Positions 45,910-55,524 of a DNA stretch of 64,000 nucleotides are shown here, one piece after another (within the stretch, counting starts at the first letter, position 1; the number at the start of each line of letters is the position of its first letter). The notes below the pieces were generated by a model, which saw only the letters and a list, made by a program, of their open reading frames with translations, was not told the origin of the DNA and did not search any database. Position numbers and translations under genes: made by a program. Source of the stretch: Saccharospirillum sp. MSK14-1 (GTDB lineage: Bacteria; Pseudomonadota; Gammaproteobacteria; Pseudomonadales; Natronospirillaceae); contig NZ_MIES01000033.1 of NCBI RefSeq assembly GCF_003054965.1, forward strand, positions 1,116,001-1,180,000, given 5' to 3'.

Positions 45910-46299
45910 TCAGGCAGTGGTACGGTAGTCCTTCATCCAATCGGCTAACGCCTGTTCAGCGCGACTTTTGGATGGTCTATTGGGTCGCTGTTGCTCCTGC
46001 GATTGAGCAGCACTGGCTTGCGCTAATAAACGCTGCTCGAATTCACTGGGCTGGCTGCGAACCTGTTTTTCCAGGGTTTTGACGCGATTGCCCACACCAA
46101 TGGCGCCTTGGTTCATCATTTTCAATTCTTGACGTAAAAAACGATCCTGACTGAGCAGCTGTTGCTGCAGTTGTCGAATCTTACGCGCATGATGCCAAAC
46201 AACGCCCAGCAGCAAGACAGCGACAGCCGCGACGCCCCAGGCAGTCGGCTCCAGAGATGCCAGAAGCGCCTGGCCAGTGTGCAGCATTTCATTCAACAT
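45910..46299 (-). CDS. DUF2802 protein at the end of the chemotaxis operon
   Basis: 129 residues. One transmembrane helix (about 20-38), then a coiled-coil-like stretch (RKIRQLQQQLLSQDRFLRQELKMMNQ) and a short soluble tail ending AEQALADWMKDYRT. The DUF2802 pattern (MNQGAIGVGNRVKTLEKQ) is present. It follows cheW as in Pseudomonas and Vibrio; function unknown. Transcription probably comes from the chemotaxis operon, with a 122-bp gap to cheW in which I see no hairpin. Confidence 0.84.
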   Translation of the reverse strand: MLNEMLHTGQALLASLEPTAWGVAAVAVLLLGVVWHHARKIRQLQQQLLSQDRFLRQELKMMNQGAIGVGNRVKTLEKQVRSQPSEFEQRLLAQASAAQSQEQQRPNRPSKSRAEQALADWMKDYRTTA

Positions 46300-46421
46300 G
46301 ACGGATCCCCTCCGTTTGATTTTTGACGGTCGTCACACTCTGACCCTGTTTCTGCATAAAACGGGCCAGATTGGAGGGGAATAGCTATCAGCTTGGTTTA
46401 GGTGAAGAAGCAGAGCTTGAA

Positions 46422-46901
46422 TTACAGCTCCGCGATTTCCTGCCACTCACGTTCAGTCAGCAGTTTGGCAATCTCAATTAAGATCAGAAGCTCGTCGTTT
46501 TTGTGGCAAACGCCCTGGATATAACGAGAACTTTCATCATTTCCGACGTTGGGTGCGGTCTCGATTTCAGAGGCTTTCAGGTACACTACCTCAGCAACGG
46601 AATCGACCAGAATACCCACCACCTGGTTATCCGATTCGAGGATAACAATGCGAGTGTCGTCGGTCAGTTCCGCCGTCTGCAACCCGAAACGCTCACGCGT
46701 ATCGATCACCGTTACAACGTTGCCGCGCAAATTGATAATACCGATCACATAACTCGGTGCACCCGGTACCGGGGAAATTTCGGAATACCGCAGTACCTCA
46801 CGTACCTGCATCACATTGAGACCATAAGTCTCGTTACCCAGCCGAAACGTCACCCATTGTAAAACCGAATCATCACCGGCTTTGATGGTTTGCGCTGTCA
46901 T
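46422..46901 (-). CDS. cheW: Chemotaxis adaptor CheW
   Basis: 159-residue single CheW (SH3-like) domain that links chemoreceptors to CheA. The family blocks are VTFRLGNETYGLNVMQVREVLRYSEISPVPG, YVIGIINLRGNVVTVIDTRERFGL and VAEVVYLKASEIE. Upstream is a good ribosome site (TTAAGAGG). It is the canonical CheW; the CheW-like domain of ParP is encoded just before it. Confidence 0.96.
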   Translation of the reverse strand: MTAQTIKAGDDSVLQWVTFRLGNETYGLNVMQVREVLRYSEISPVPGAPSYVIGIINLRGNVVTVIDTRERFGLQTAELTDDTRIVILESDNQVVGILVDSVAEVVYLKASEIETAPNVGNDESSRYIQGVCHKNDELLILIEIAKLLTEREWQEIAEL

Positions 46902-46974
46902 AACACAACCTCTTAATTCATCTAGATAGCAACTATAGTAGAGTCCGCTCAGGCGTCCAGCGCAGGCGCTGTAA

Positions 46975-48072
<1,098 letters not shown>

Positions 48073-48158
48073 CACAGACTCCTACCCAAACCCGGCCCAA
48101 TGAGGCAAGGGTGTCGAGGGATAATGGTTTGGGGTGAGCGCCATGCATTCGTCTTACC

Positions 48159-48929
48159 TCAATCCATCGCCAGCAGCGTTTTCAGCAACGACTGATACGC
48201 CCGGGCGCCACGGGAGTCCGGTGAATACAGAGAAATCGGCAACCCTTCCCGGCTGGCATCGCGGAATCGGGTATCGACCGGAATGGCTGACTGCCAGATG
48301 CTGCCTTCGTATTGTTCGCGCAAGGTGCGCAATGTTTTCAACGACGCTTGAGTGCGACGGTCAAACATGGTCGGAATAATCAGGTGCTGTAAGCCGCGCT
48401 TTTGCGATGCCATGACCATGGAGATGGTATGCACCATCCGCTCAAGCCCTTTTAGCGCCAGGAACTCGGTCTGCACCGGCACCAGCAAGCGTTTGCATGC
48501 CGCCAGTGAATTGATCAGCAACACACCGAGCAACGGCGGGGTATCGATCAATGCATAATCAAAATCGTCCCACAGGTGCGCCAGCGTCTTGGAAACCACC
48601 AGACCCATGCCTTCCTGCTGACTGACGTTACGCTCCAGCGTCGCCAGAGCCGTTGATGCTGGCATTAACGACATACCGGGCTGCGATGTTTCTTTAATCA
48701 GCTGCTTGGGCAGATCTTCCGGCACCTTGCCTTTGGTCATAAACAGATCGTAAGCACTGCGCTCCAGATCATCGGGGTTATAGCCGAAATAACTGGTCAG
48801 AGAGCCCTGAGGATCCAAATCGAACACCAACACCCGGTGCCCCTTGTCGGCCAGCATGGCGCCCAATGAAACCACCGAGGTGGTTTTCCCCACCCCGCCT
48901 TTCTGGTTGGCAACGGACCAAACGTGCAT
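48159..48929 (-). CDS. parC: ParC, ParA-like ATPase for polar chemotaxis arrays
   Basis: 256-residue ParA/MinD-type ATPase with deviant Walker A NQKGGVGKTTSVVSL, Walker A' VFDLDPQGSLTSYFGY and Walker B YALIDTPPLLG. It has no N-terminal DNA-binding helix-turn-helix and no parB follows, so it is not a chromosome-segregation ParA. Its position between motD and parP in the chemotaxis operon matches ParC, which places chemoreceptor arrays at the flagellated pole and splits them at division in Vibrio (family knowledge). Confidence 0.92.
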   Translation of the reverse strand: MHVWSVANQKGGVGKTTSVVSLGAMLADKGHRVLVFDLDPQGSLTSYFGYNPDDLERSAYDLFMTKGKVPEDLPKQLIKETSQPGMSLMPASTALATLERNVSQQEGMGLVVSKTLAHLWDDFDYALIDTPPLLGVLLINSLAACKRLLVPVQTEFLALKGLERMVHTISMVMASQKRGLQHLIIPTMFDRRTQASLKTLRTLREQYEGSIWQSAIPVDTRFRDASREGLPISLYSPDSRGARAYQSLLKTLLAMD

Positions 48930-49000
48930 GGACTCTCCTTAAACATCCGTTCTTCTTGTTCCGAAAGCGGCCAATACCTGCCCTCGGACCAAGGACCGCT

Positions 49001-49825
49001 TCAGGGTTCAGCAACTTCCGGACCAACTAATGCTGGCGTTGGTGATATCAGGCTATTAGGCCCGTTCAGTCGCGTAACAACAATACTGACCCGACGGTTT
49101 CGTGCGGCTCGCTGTGCATTGCTTTCATCAAAGCGCGGCTGATATTCCCCAAACCCTACGGCGGAAAGGCGCTCACCCGCAATTCCTGCCGTCTGCAAAT
49201 AGCGGACGACATTCGCCGCCCGAGTCACCGATAACGTCCAATTATCATCAAACTGGCCGCCCGGTGGTGATTGATCAGTATAGCCTTCAACCGCCACTGG
49301 TTGCTGCAATGGACTTAATAACGCGGCCACTTCATAGAGAATGGCTTCCGCTTGTGCCGTTATATCGGCCGATCCGGGTAAAAATAAAATCGGTTCCTCT
49401 AAATTGATTTCCAACCATTCGCTATTACCACTGACACTGATTAACTGATCATCAATTCGCTGGGCAAAGTGATCCTCTAATGTCTGGCGTAATTCCAGCA
49501 ACGTGGATTCTTGATGATACGGCTGAGTATCGGCCAAATCTTCACGGGTACTGGGAATCGGTTCAGGACGATATAACGGATTAAAAAAATCAGGGCCTGC
49601 CGGCGTTGTCTCCAATTCAATCGGATCAATGCTACTGGGCTCGACATTGAATATCTGTAAGAGGTTCCGACTGACCGCCTCAAATTTATCGCTGTCCACC
49701 GAAGAAATCGCGTAGAGAAAAACAAAGAACGCGAACAGCAGCGTCAAAAAATCGGCGTACGACAAGATCCAGCGTTGTGACTGATTCTCACTGAAGCGTT
49801 GATTGCGGCGACGCCGGCGTCTCAT
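49001..49825 (-). CDS. motD: Flagellar stator protein MotD (MotB family)
   Basis: 274 residues. A basic N-terminus (MRRRRRRNQRF), then one transmembrane helix with the proton-binding aspartate in LSYADFLTLLFAFFVFLYA, a plug/linker region, and a C-terminal OmpA-like peptidoglycan-binding domain (about 140-265, with VEGYTDQSPPGG and the block SVTRAANVVRYLQ...RNRRVSIVV). The helix pattern YADFLTLLFAFF is that of the MotD subgroup, the second stator set of Pseudomonas. The start overlaps the motC stop by 4 bp (ATGA). Confidence 0.95.
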   Translation of the reverse strand: MRRRRRRNQRFSENQSQRWILSYADFLTLLFAFFVFLYAISSVDSDKFEAVSRNLLQIFNVEPSSIDPIELETTPAGPDFFNPLYRPEPIPSTREDLADTQPYHQESTLLELRQTLEDHFAQRIDDQLISVSGNSEWLEINLEEPILFLPGSADITAQAEAILYEVAALLSPLQQPVAVEGYTDQSPPGGQFDDNWTLSVTRAANVVRYLQTAGIAGERLSAVGFGEYQPRFDESNAQRAARNRRVSIVVTRLNGPNSLISPTPALVGPEVAEP

Positions 49826-50556
49826 TCACCATACTCCTTGAGGCGACGCTCCAGCACTCTGGGATTTTCGCTATCCGCAATGGCCAGCATGCCATCAAGG
49901 ACCATGTCATCAAACGCAAACCGTTCTTCGGCCAACGTTCTCAGCCGCGCCGCAACCGGCAGGAAAAACAGGTTGGCCAAACCGACCCCATAAATGGTTG
50001 CGACGAAAGCGGTGGCAATGCCAGCACCCAATGCCTGGGTATCTTCAATCTGAGTCATCACCTGAATCAACCCCAACACAGCGCCGATGATGCCCATGGT
50101 CGGCGCATACCCCCCCAAAGAATCAAAAAACTGCGCCGCTTTCAGCGAGCGCCCTTCGCGGGTATCCATCGAGACTTCAAGACTGCGCTGAATTTTGTCG
50201 CTGGGCTCGCCATCAACCAGCAATTGCAGGCCCAGACGGATAAAGTCGTCGGCTTCACTGTTGGAATCCGTCTCCAGCGCCAGCAACCCTTTTTTGCGGG
50301 CCAGCTGACACCAGCGCACCAGTTTTGCCTGAGCGTTGTGGTGATCCCAGTCAGGACCGCTGAATACCGAAGGAAAATAGCGCCAGGCCAGGCGCCAAGT
50401 GGTCGTATCCGACTGCACCAATCCAGCGGCCAGAGTGCCGCCCAGGACAATAGCGGCCGCCGGTAAATTGGTGAGTGAGCCGATCTGGCCGCCTTCTAAC
50501 AGGTGGCCGCCAAAGACGGCAACCCAGGCCAGCAGCAGCCCCAAAAAAGCGATCAT
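49822..50556 (-). CDS. motC: Flagellar stator protein MotC (MotA family)
   Basis: 244-residue MotA/PomA-type stator subunit with four transmembrane helices (two near the N-terminus, two at about 150-170 and 180-205). Between them is the cytoplasmic domain with the charged torque residues around ARKKGLLALE. The conserved end helices contain GGYAPTMGIIGAVLGLIQVM and AFVATIYGVGLANLFFLPVA. Forms the ion channel together with MotD. It follows cheB by 31 bp. Confidence 0.95.
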   Translation of the reverse strand: MIAFLGLLLAWVAVFGGHLLEGGQIGSLTNLPAAAIVLGGTLAAGLVQSDTTTWRLAWRYFPSVFSGPDWDHHNAQAKLVRWCQLARKKGLLALETDSNSEADDFIRLGLQLLVDGEPSDKIQRSLEVSMDTREGRSLKAAQFFDSLGGYAPTMGIIGAVLGLIQVMTQIEDTQALGAGIATAFVATIYGVGLANLFFLPVAARLRTLAEERFAFDDMVLDGMLAIADSENPRVLERRLKEYGE

Positions 50557-50587
50557 GGTGTAGGTCCCCTGCGTTCAAAACCCCGAA

Positions 50588-51640
50588 TCAGGCCGACACC
50601 ACCTCTACCAGGCGATTGGCGACTTCATTCAAAGCGATGACTTCATCAGCCAAGTTGGCCTTGACCACTGCAGAAGGCATGCCATCGATCACGCAGGTCG
50701 ATGATTCTTGTGCCCAAACTACCCCGTCACTGTCTTTGATCAGACGAGCACCTTCACGACCGTCAGCACCCATCCCCGTTAGCACAACAGCCAGAATATT
50801 CTTACCGTAGTACTTAACCGCACTGCCAAAGGTGACATCCACGGACGGTTTATAGTTCAGGCGCTCATCGCCTTCAAAGATACGCAGCCGGTTTTTGCTA
50901 GCAAACATCATCTGCAGCCCACCCGGAGCGAGCAACGCTTCTCCGGCTTTCAGGCTGTCGCCATCACTGGCTTCACGCACACTCAACGCACATTGCCGGT
51001 CGAGTCGTTCGGCAAAGGCGCCGGTAAAACTGCCCGGCATGTGCTGGATCATCAGAATCGGGGCCGGAAAATTGGCGGGTATTTGCGTCAGTACTTTCTG
51101 CAGCGCCACCGGACCACCGGTGGAAGTACCAATCATGACCAAATCAAAACGCTGAGCATAGCGTTTGCGTCGACCGACCTGAGCCGCAGCAGGTTTTTCC
51201 GGCGGCGGCGGAACCGCATCCAAACCGGTGGCCTTCGGTCGAGCTTGCCCGGCGATGGCAATGATTTTTTCACACAGCGCTTTTTTCAGCGCCGACGGAC
51301 CATCGGCCACGTTTTCGTAACTTTTGGGCAGATAATCAACCGCACCCGCATCCAGCGCATCCAGAGTGACACGTGCACCTGACTGCGTCAGCGACGAAAA
51401 CATCAAGATAGGCGTTGGCTGCCGGTTCATGATTTCACGGACCGCGGAAATGCCATCCATCATGGGCATTTCGTAGTCCATGGTAATGACATCCGGCTTT
51501 AAGCGAACCGCCAAGTCGATGGCTTCACGACCATTAGACGCTTCGCCAATCACCTTCAACTGGGGGTGGGCGTCAATCAGTCCACGAATCCGGGTTCGAA
51601 AGAAGCTGGAGTCGTCAACGATCATCACCGAGATGGGCAT
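50588..51640 (-). CDS. cheB: Chemotaxis response regulator protein-glutamate methylesterase CheB
   Basis: 350 residues. An N-terminal receiver domain has phospho-acceptor Asp55 in VITMDYEMPMMDG. A 30-residue linker (about 125-160, Pro/Ala-rich) follows. The C-terminal methylesterase domain has the catalytic Ser in MIGTSTGGPVALQ, His in LMIQHMPGSFT and Asp in LTGMGADGREGA. It demethylates receptors during adaptation and is activated by CheA. ATG with GGAG upstream; 31 bp after cheA. Confidence 0.97.
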   Translation of the reverse strand: MPISVMIVDDSSFFRTRIRGLIDAHPQLKVIGEASNGREAIDLAVRLKPDVITMDYEMPMMDGISAVREIMNRQPTPILMFSSLTQSGARVTLDALDAGAVDYLPKSYENVADGPSALKKALCEKIIAIAGQARPKATGLDAVPPPPEKPAAAQVGRRKRYAQRFDLVMIGTSTGGPVALQKVLTQIPANFPAPILMIQHMPGSFTGAFAERLDRQCALSVREASDGDSLKAGEALLAPGGLQMMFASKNRLRIFEGDERLNYKPSVDVTFGSAVKYYGKNILAVVLTGMGADGREGARLIKDSDGVVWAQESSTCVIDGMPSAVVKANLADEVIALNEVANRLVEVVSA

Positions 51641-51671
51641 TCAATTCTCCTTAACTGGGCAAATGCCCACA

Positions 51672-53870
51672 TCAATCCGCAGCGGAATATGCTTTTAATA
51701 ATCCAGGGACGTCAATAATCAGCGCAATGCGACCATCGCCAGTGATGGTCGCGCCCGCCATGCCTTCCGTGCCTTGCAACATCTGCCCAAGAGGCTTAAT
51801 GACCACCTCTTCCTGACCGACCAACTGGTCAACCACAAAGCCGACTTTCTGCGTGCCAACAGACACCACTACGACGTGACCGGCTTCCTCTTTTGGATCA
51901 CCCCGATGGCCTTTCACCAACCACCGCTTCAAGTAATACAACGGCAAAGGTTTGCCTCGCACCATCACCACTTCTTTGCCATCCACCACATTGGTTCGGC
52001 TCAGGTCGAGATGGAAAATTTCATCAACATTCACCAGCGGCAACGCAAACGCCTGCTCCCCGAGCATCACCATCAGGGTCGGCATAATCGCCAAGGTCAG
52101 CGGCACTTTGATGCGAATGGTCGTACCACGGCCTTTTTCTGAATCGATGTCGATGGTGCCGTTTAACTGGCTGATTTTGGTTTTCACCACATCCATGCCC
52201 ACACCACGACCGGAGATATCGGAAATTTCGGTCTTGGTACTGAAACCGGGGGCAAAGATCAGGTTATAACATTCGTTGTCGGTTAACCGATCGGCCGCTT
52301 CCTGATCCATCACACCACGCTTAACCGCGATGCCACGCAAGACGTTCGGATCCATACCGCCACCGTCGTCTCGAATCATCAACAGGATATGATCGCCTTC
52401 CTGTTCGGCAGACAACACCACCTCACCCGCCCGCGGTTTACCCGCAGCGGCGCGAACGTCGGGCATTTCAACGCCGTGGTCGACGGAGTTACGCACCAAG
52501 TGCACCAGCGGATCGGCCAAGGCATCGACGAGGTTTTTATCGAGGTCAGTCTCTTCACCGACCAATTGCAGATTCACTTCTTTTTTCAGGCTGCGAGCCA
52601 AATCCCGAACCACGCGAGGAAAACGACCAAACACTTTTTTGATCGGTTGCATCCGGGTTTTCATCACCGACGTCTGCAGATCGCCAGTGACAACATTGAG
52701 GTTGCTCACCGCCTTCTGCAGCATTTCATTTTCCAGCTCGCTGCCCAGACGCATCAAACGGTTTCGAACCAGCGTCAGTTCGCCGACCATATTCATGATG
52801 TCATCAAGTCGCTTGGTGTCGACACGGACCGTGGTATCGCCGCTGGCGGCGGCTCGCTGCGGCTCTGCACCGGCGGCTTTAGCGGGCGCTTTAACTTCCG
52901 CTTTTGCAGCAGGCTTGGCGTCGGCTTTCGGCGCTGCTTTGGGTTCTGGTTTTGCTTCGGCTTTGGCCGCTGGTTTGGCTTCCGCTTTGGGGGCTTCCGC
53001 TTTGGGGGCTTCGGGCTCCGGTTTGGCATCGTTCACCGGTGCAGCGGCGCCATTGTCATCGCCCGCTTTAAACTGACCTTTACCGTGCAGCTCGTCCAAC
53101 AGCGCTTCAAATTCGTCATCGGTAATTTCGTCACTGTTCGATGCCGCCGCAGGCGTTGCGGGTTTTTCTTCTTTTGCTGGCGCTTCGTCACTGCTGGCTT
53201 TGAATTGACCTTTGCCGTGCAATTCATCCAGCAGCGCTTCAAATTCATCGTCGGTGATTTCGTCACCGCCCCCTGACAGCTCACTGGCAGCCGGCGGCGG
53301 AGTCGACGCTTCCGCCTGATCGGACGGAGAAATCGCATCGAGTAATTCTTCGAACTCGGCATCGGTGATGTCATCACCGGGCTTGGGGGCGTCGGGTGCA
53401 GGCCCGGCTTCATCACTGGCCTCTGACACGGATTCGGCAACGGGCTCTTCCGCTTCGGCTGCCGGCGCTTCATCGGCGGAAGCCGGCGCGGCATAGCGAT
53501 GCAGCAGCGCAACCAGTTCTTCATCAGCCGGCTGAGGGGTTTCACCGTTACTGACTTGAGCAAACATCTCATTGACGTTATCGAGGCCGCGCAACACCGC
53601 GTCCATCAAATCGGCGTCCACCTGGCGCAAGCCATTACGCAGCGTATCGAAGACGTTTTCTGCGGCGTGACAACAATCAACCAAGGGTGTCAGCTGCAAA
53701 AAGCCCGCACCGCCTTTTACCGTATGGAAGCCGCGGAAAATGGCATTGAGCAAATCCCGGTCATCCGGGCTGCGCTCCAATTCAATTAACTGTTCGGACA
53801 ACTGCTCAAGAATTTCGCCGGCCTCAACCAGGAAATCCTGTAAAATTTCTTCGTCCGCTTCGAAGCCCAT
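51672..53870 (-). CDS. cheA: Chemotaxis histidine kinase CheA
   Basis: 732 residues. The HPt domain (1-125) has the phosphorylated His49 in FRGFHTVKGGAGFL. Residues 130-345 are a low-complexity linker with three acidic motifs: DITDAEFEELLDAI (167-180) and two near-identical copies of EITDDEFEALLDELHGKGQF (at 204 and 248), followed by an Ala/Lys/Pro spacer. A classical P2 domain is not obvious. Dimerisation (346-410), ATP-binding (N box HLVRNSVDHGVE, G boxes DDGGGMD and GRGVGMDVV) and CheW-binding domains follow. Transfers phosphate to CheY and CheB. It lies between cheZ and cheB with short gaps. Confidence 0.96.
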   Translation of the reverse strand: MGFEADEEILQDFLVEAGEILEQLSEQLIELERSPDDRDLLNAIFRGFHTVKGGAGFLQLTPLVDCCHAAENVFDTLRNGLRQVDADLMDAVLRGLDNVNEMFAQVSNGETPQPADEELVALLHRYAAPASADEAPAAEAEEPVAESVSEASDEAGPAPDAPKPGDDITDAEFEELLDAISPSDQAEASTPPPAASELSGGGDEITDDEFEALLDELHGKGQFKASSDEAPAKEEKPATPAAASNSDEITDDEFEALLDELHGKGQFKAGDDNGAAAPVNDAKPEPEAPKAEAPKAEAKPAAKAEAKPEPKAAPKADAKPAAKAEVKAPAKAAGAEPQRAAASGDTTVRVDTKRLDDIMNMVGELTLVRNRLMRLGSELENEMLQKAVSNLNVVTGDLQTSVMKTRMQPIKKVFGRFPRVVRDLARSLKKEVNLQLVGEETDLDKNLVDALADPLVHLVRNSVDHGVEMPDVRAAAGKPRAGEVVLSAEQEGDHILLMIRDDGGGMDPNVLRGIAVKRGVMDQEAADRLTDNECYNLIFAPGFSTKTEISDISGRGVGMDVVKTKISQLNGTIDIDSEKGRGTTIRIKVPLTLAIMPTLMVMLGEQAFALPLVNVDEIFHLDLSRTNVVDGKEVVMVRGKPLPLYYLKRWLVKGHRGDPKEEAGHVVVVSVGTQKVGFVVDQLVGQEEVVIKPLGQMLQGTEGMAGATITGDGRIALIIDVPGLLKAYSAAD

Positions 53871-53890
53871 GCTGCTCTCCTAGACCCCAA

Positions 53891-54811
53891 TCAAAAACCA
53901 AGACTGGACAATAAATCGTCCACATCATCCTGGCTGGATACGACACCCTCAGCATTGGCATTGATCTGAGGTCCTTCGCCTTTGTCGCTGACTTCTGCAA
54001 CGCCTTCGGCGGCAACCTCTGGGCCTTCGCGAACGATGCCAGTTATTTCATCGACCTGGCTGGCCATAAAGACCAAATCAACCAAGCTGGCTTCGACCTC
54101 CTTGACCAAACTGGTGACCTTGTTAATGACCTGTCCGGTTAAATCCTGAAAATCCTGAGCCAACAGAATGCTCGACAGGTTGTTATAAAGCGTTTCGGAC
54201 TGATCGTTCAGCAGGGTAAAAAACCCGTCCAAATGCCAATAAAGCGAACGAAATTCTTCTGCGCTCATATCCCGGTCAACCAAGCGCTTCCACTCACTTT
54301 TCAAGCGCGCGGATTCTTCCTTCATCGCTCCGGCGACCGGCATGCTTTCTTCGACCAAATCCAGAGTGGTGTTGGCCGCTTTTTCCGTCAATGTTACGAC
54401 ATACCCGAGGCGATCGGTCGCTTCGGACATTTCTGAAAGCTCCTGCACACCCTCCCCGGGTTTAGCGTCAATATGGAAATTGGTGATGGCGCTGTGCAAC
54501 GCACGCGTGAGTCGACCGACTTCCTGATAGAGACCCCGGTCACGCGCATCTTGCAATTCCTGGAGCGTCTCCAGCGCCGACTCGGTTTCCCCTGCTTCGA
54601 TTCGCTGGTGCAATTCCGCGGCTTTTTCTTTCAGCAAATCAGCAAAAGTGGTTCCGGCATAATGCTCGGTCCGGGCCTGCTGTAGCTTCGCCAGAATCGC
54701 AACAGCTTCGTCCATATTCTCGTGCTGCACCTGCTCCAACAACGCCGGAACCATATCTTTCAGTGCATCTAGAAATTCAGGAGATAATTTTTTGTTGTCT
54801 GGATCAGCCAT
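53891..54811 (-). CDS. cheZ: Chemotaxis phosphatase CheZ
   Basis: 306-residue helical phosphatase of CheY-P. Catalytic residues lie in LAQDFQDLTGQVINKV: Asp223 and Gln227 correspond to the active-site pair of E. coli CheZ. The C-terminal CheY-docking peptide QDDVDDLLSSLGF is intact. It is longer than E. coli CheZ (214 residues), with an extended N-terminal helical part, as in pseudomonads. ATG at 54811 (MADPDNKK), with AAAGAGG five bases upstream; an in-frame GTG/TTG extension is less likely. Confidence 0.95.
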   Translation of the reverse strand: MADPDNKKLSPEFLDALKDMVPALLEQVQHENMDEAVAILAKLQQARTEHYAGTTFADLLKEKAAELHQRIEAGETESALETLQELQDARDRGLYQEVGRLTRALHSAITNFHIDAKPGEGVQELSEMSEATDRLGYVVTLTEKAANTTLDLVEESMPVAGAMKEESARLKSEWKRLVDRDMSAEEFRSLYWHLDGFFTLLNDQSETLYNNLSSILLAQDFQDLTGQVINKVTSLVKEVEASLVDLVFMASQVDEITGIVREGPEVAAEGVAEVSDKGEGPQINANAEGVVSSQDDVDDLLSSLGF

Positions 54812-54845
54812 AACGGCCTCTTTGGTCAACCCTTAACACCGGCTA

Positions 54846-55232
54846 TCAGCCATCGACTCGTTCAAAGATCTTGTCGATCTTCTCTTTCAAGGCGGCCGCA
54901 GTGAACGGCTTGACGACATAGCCATTAACGCCTGCCTGTGCCGCAGCAACGATCTGATCGCGCTTAGCTTCGGCGGTTACCATCAAGACTGGAATGGATT
55001 TCAGACGTTCGTCCGAACGGATTTTCTTGAGCAGTTCGATACCGGTCATACCCGGCATGTTCCAATCGGTGACCACAAAGTCGAAATCGCTGCTTTGCAA
55101 CATCGGCCATGCACTGGAACCATCGTCTGCTTCGTGGGTGTTACTGAAGCCCAGGTCGCGCAAAAGATTCTTAACAATGCGCCGCATCGTTGAGAAATCG
55201 TCGACAACCAGGATTTTCATGTTCTTGTCCAA
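54846..55232 (-). CDS. cheY: Chemotaxis response regulator CheY
   Basis: 128-residue single receiver domain that binds the flagellar switch when phosphorylated. The acidic pocket is [11 protein letters not shown], the phospho-acceptor Asp in [13 protein letters not shown], the Thr in MVTAEAKRD and the Lys in GYVVKPFTA. Start: a TTG at 55232 ([10 protein letters not shown]) lies five bases after the strong site GAGGAGG. The familiar ATG four codons later (MKILVVDD) is 17 bases away from that site, so I prefer the TTG. A sigma-28-type promoter lies 190 bp upstream. First gene of the che operon. Confidence 0.96.
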   Translation of the reverse strand: MDKNMKILVVDDFSTMRRIVKNLLRDLGFSNTHEADDGSSAWPMLQSSDFDFVVTDWNMPGMTGIELLKKIRSDERLKSIPVLMVTAEAKRDQIVAAAQAGVNGYVVKPFTAAALKEKIDKIFERVDG

Positions 55233-55422
55233 GATGACCTCCTCTAGCCTCACCCGACAAACTGCTTACTGTCTTTATGATAGACGCTGGTAACCGGCTA
55301 TCCAGTCTCGAGGATGCCTTTTCACTGACCGTCGTGGCTCTAAGCGCTGACTCAAGCTCAATTGTGTTACCACAACTGTCCATGAGAGCACCCACAAGTC
55401 TCGTCAAGGTCTGCTGGCATCT

Positions 55423-55449
55423 GTATCGACCGGTGATCGCGATAGTTTA
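55423..55449 (-). promoter_or_regulatory. Predicted sigma-28 (FliA) promoter of cheYZAB-mot-par-cheW
   Basis: On the minus strand TAAACTAT, exactly 11 bases, GTCGATAC. Compared with the FliA consensus TAAAGTTT-N11-GCCGATAA this matches 6 of 8 and 6 of 8 positions with the right spacing. It lies in the 292-bp gap between fliA and cheY and points at cheY. Confidence 0.68.
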
Positions 55450-55524
55450 GAGCGTCCGGAAGCCGACTAGTCTACCCCAACAGCGGCCGCGATACAGCCT
55501 GACTGACAGGGCAAATCCAGTTGA

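Noticed and set aside
48159-48929. ParA-like gene as a plasmid or chromosome partition locus
   Set aside because: No parB or parS-like repeats follow, and the gene lies in the chemotaxis operon where ParC is expected.
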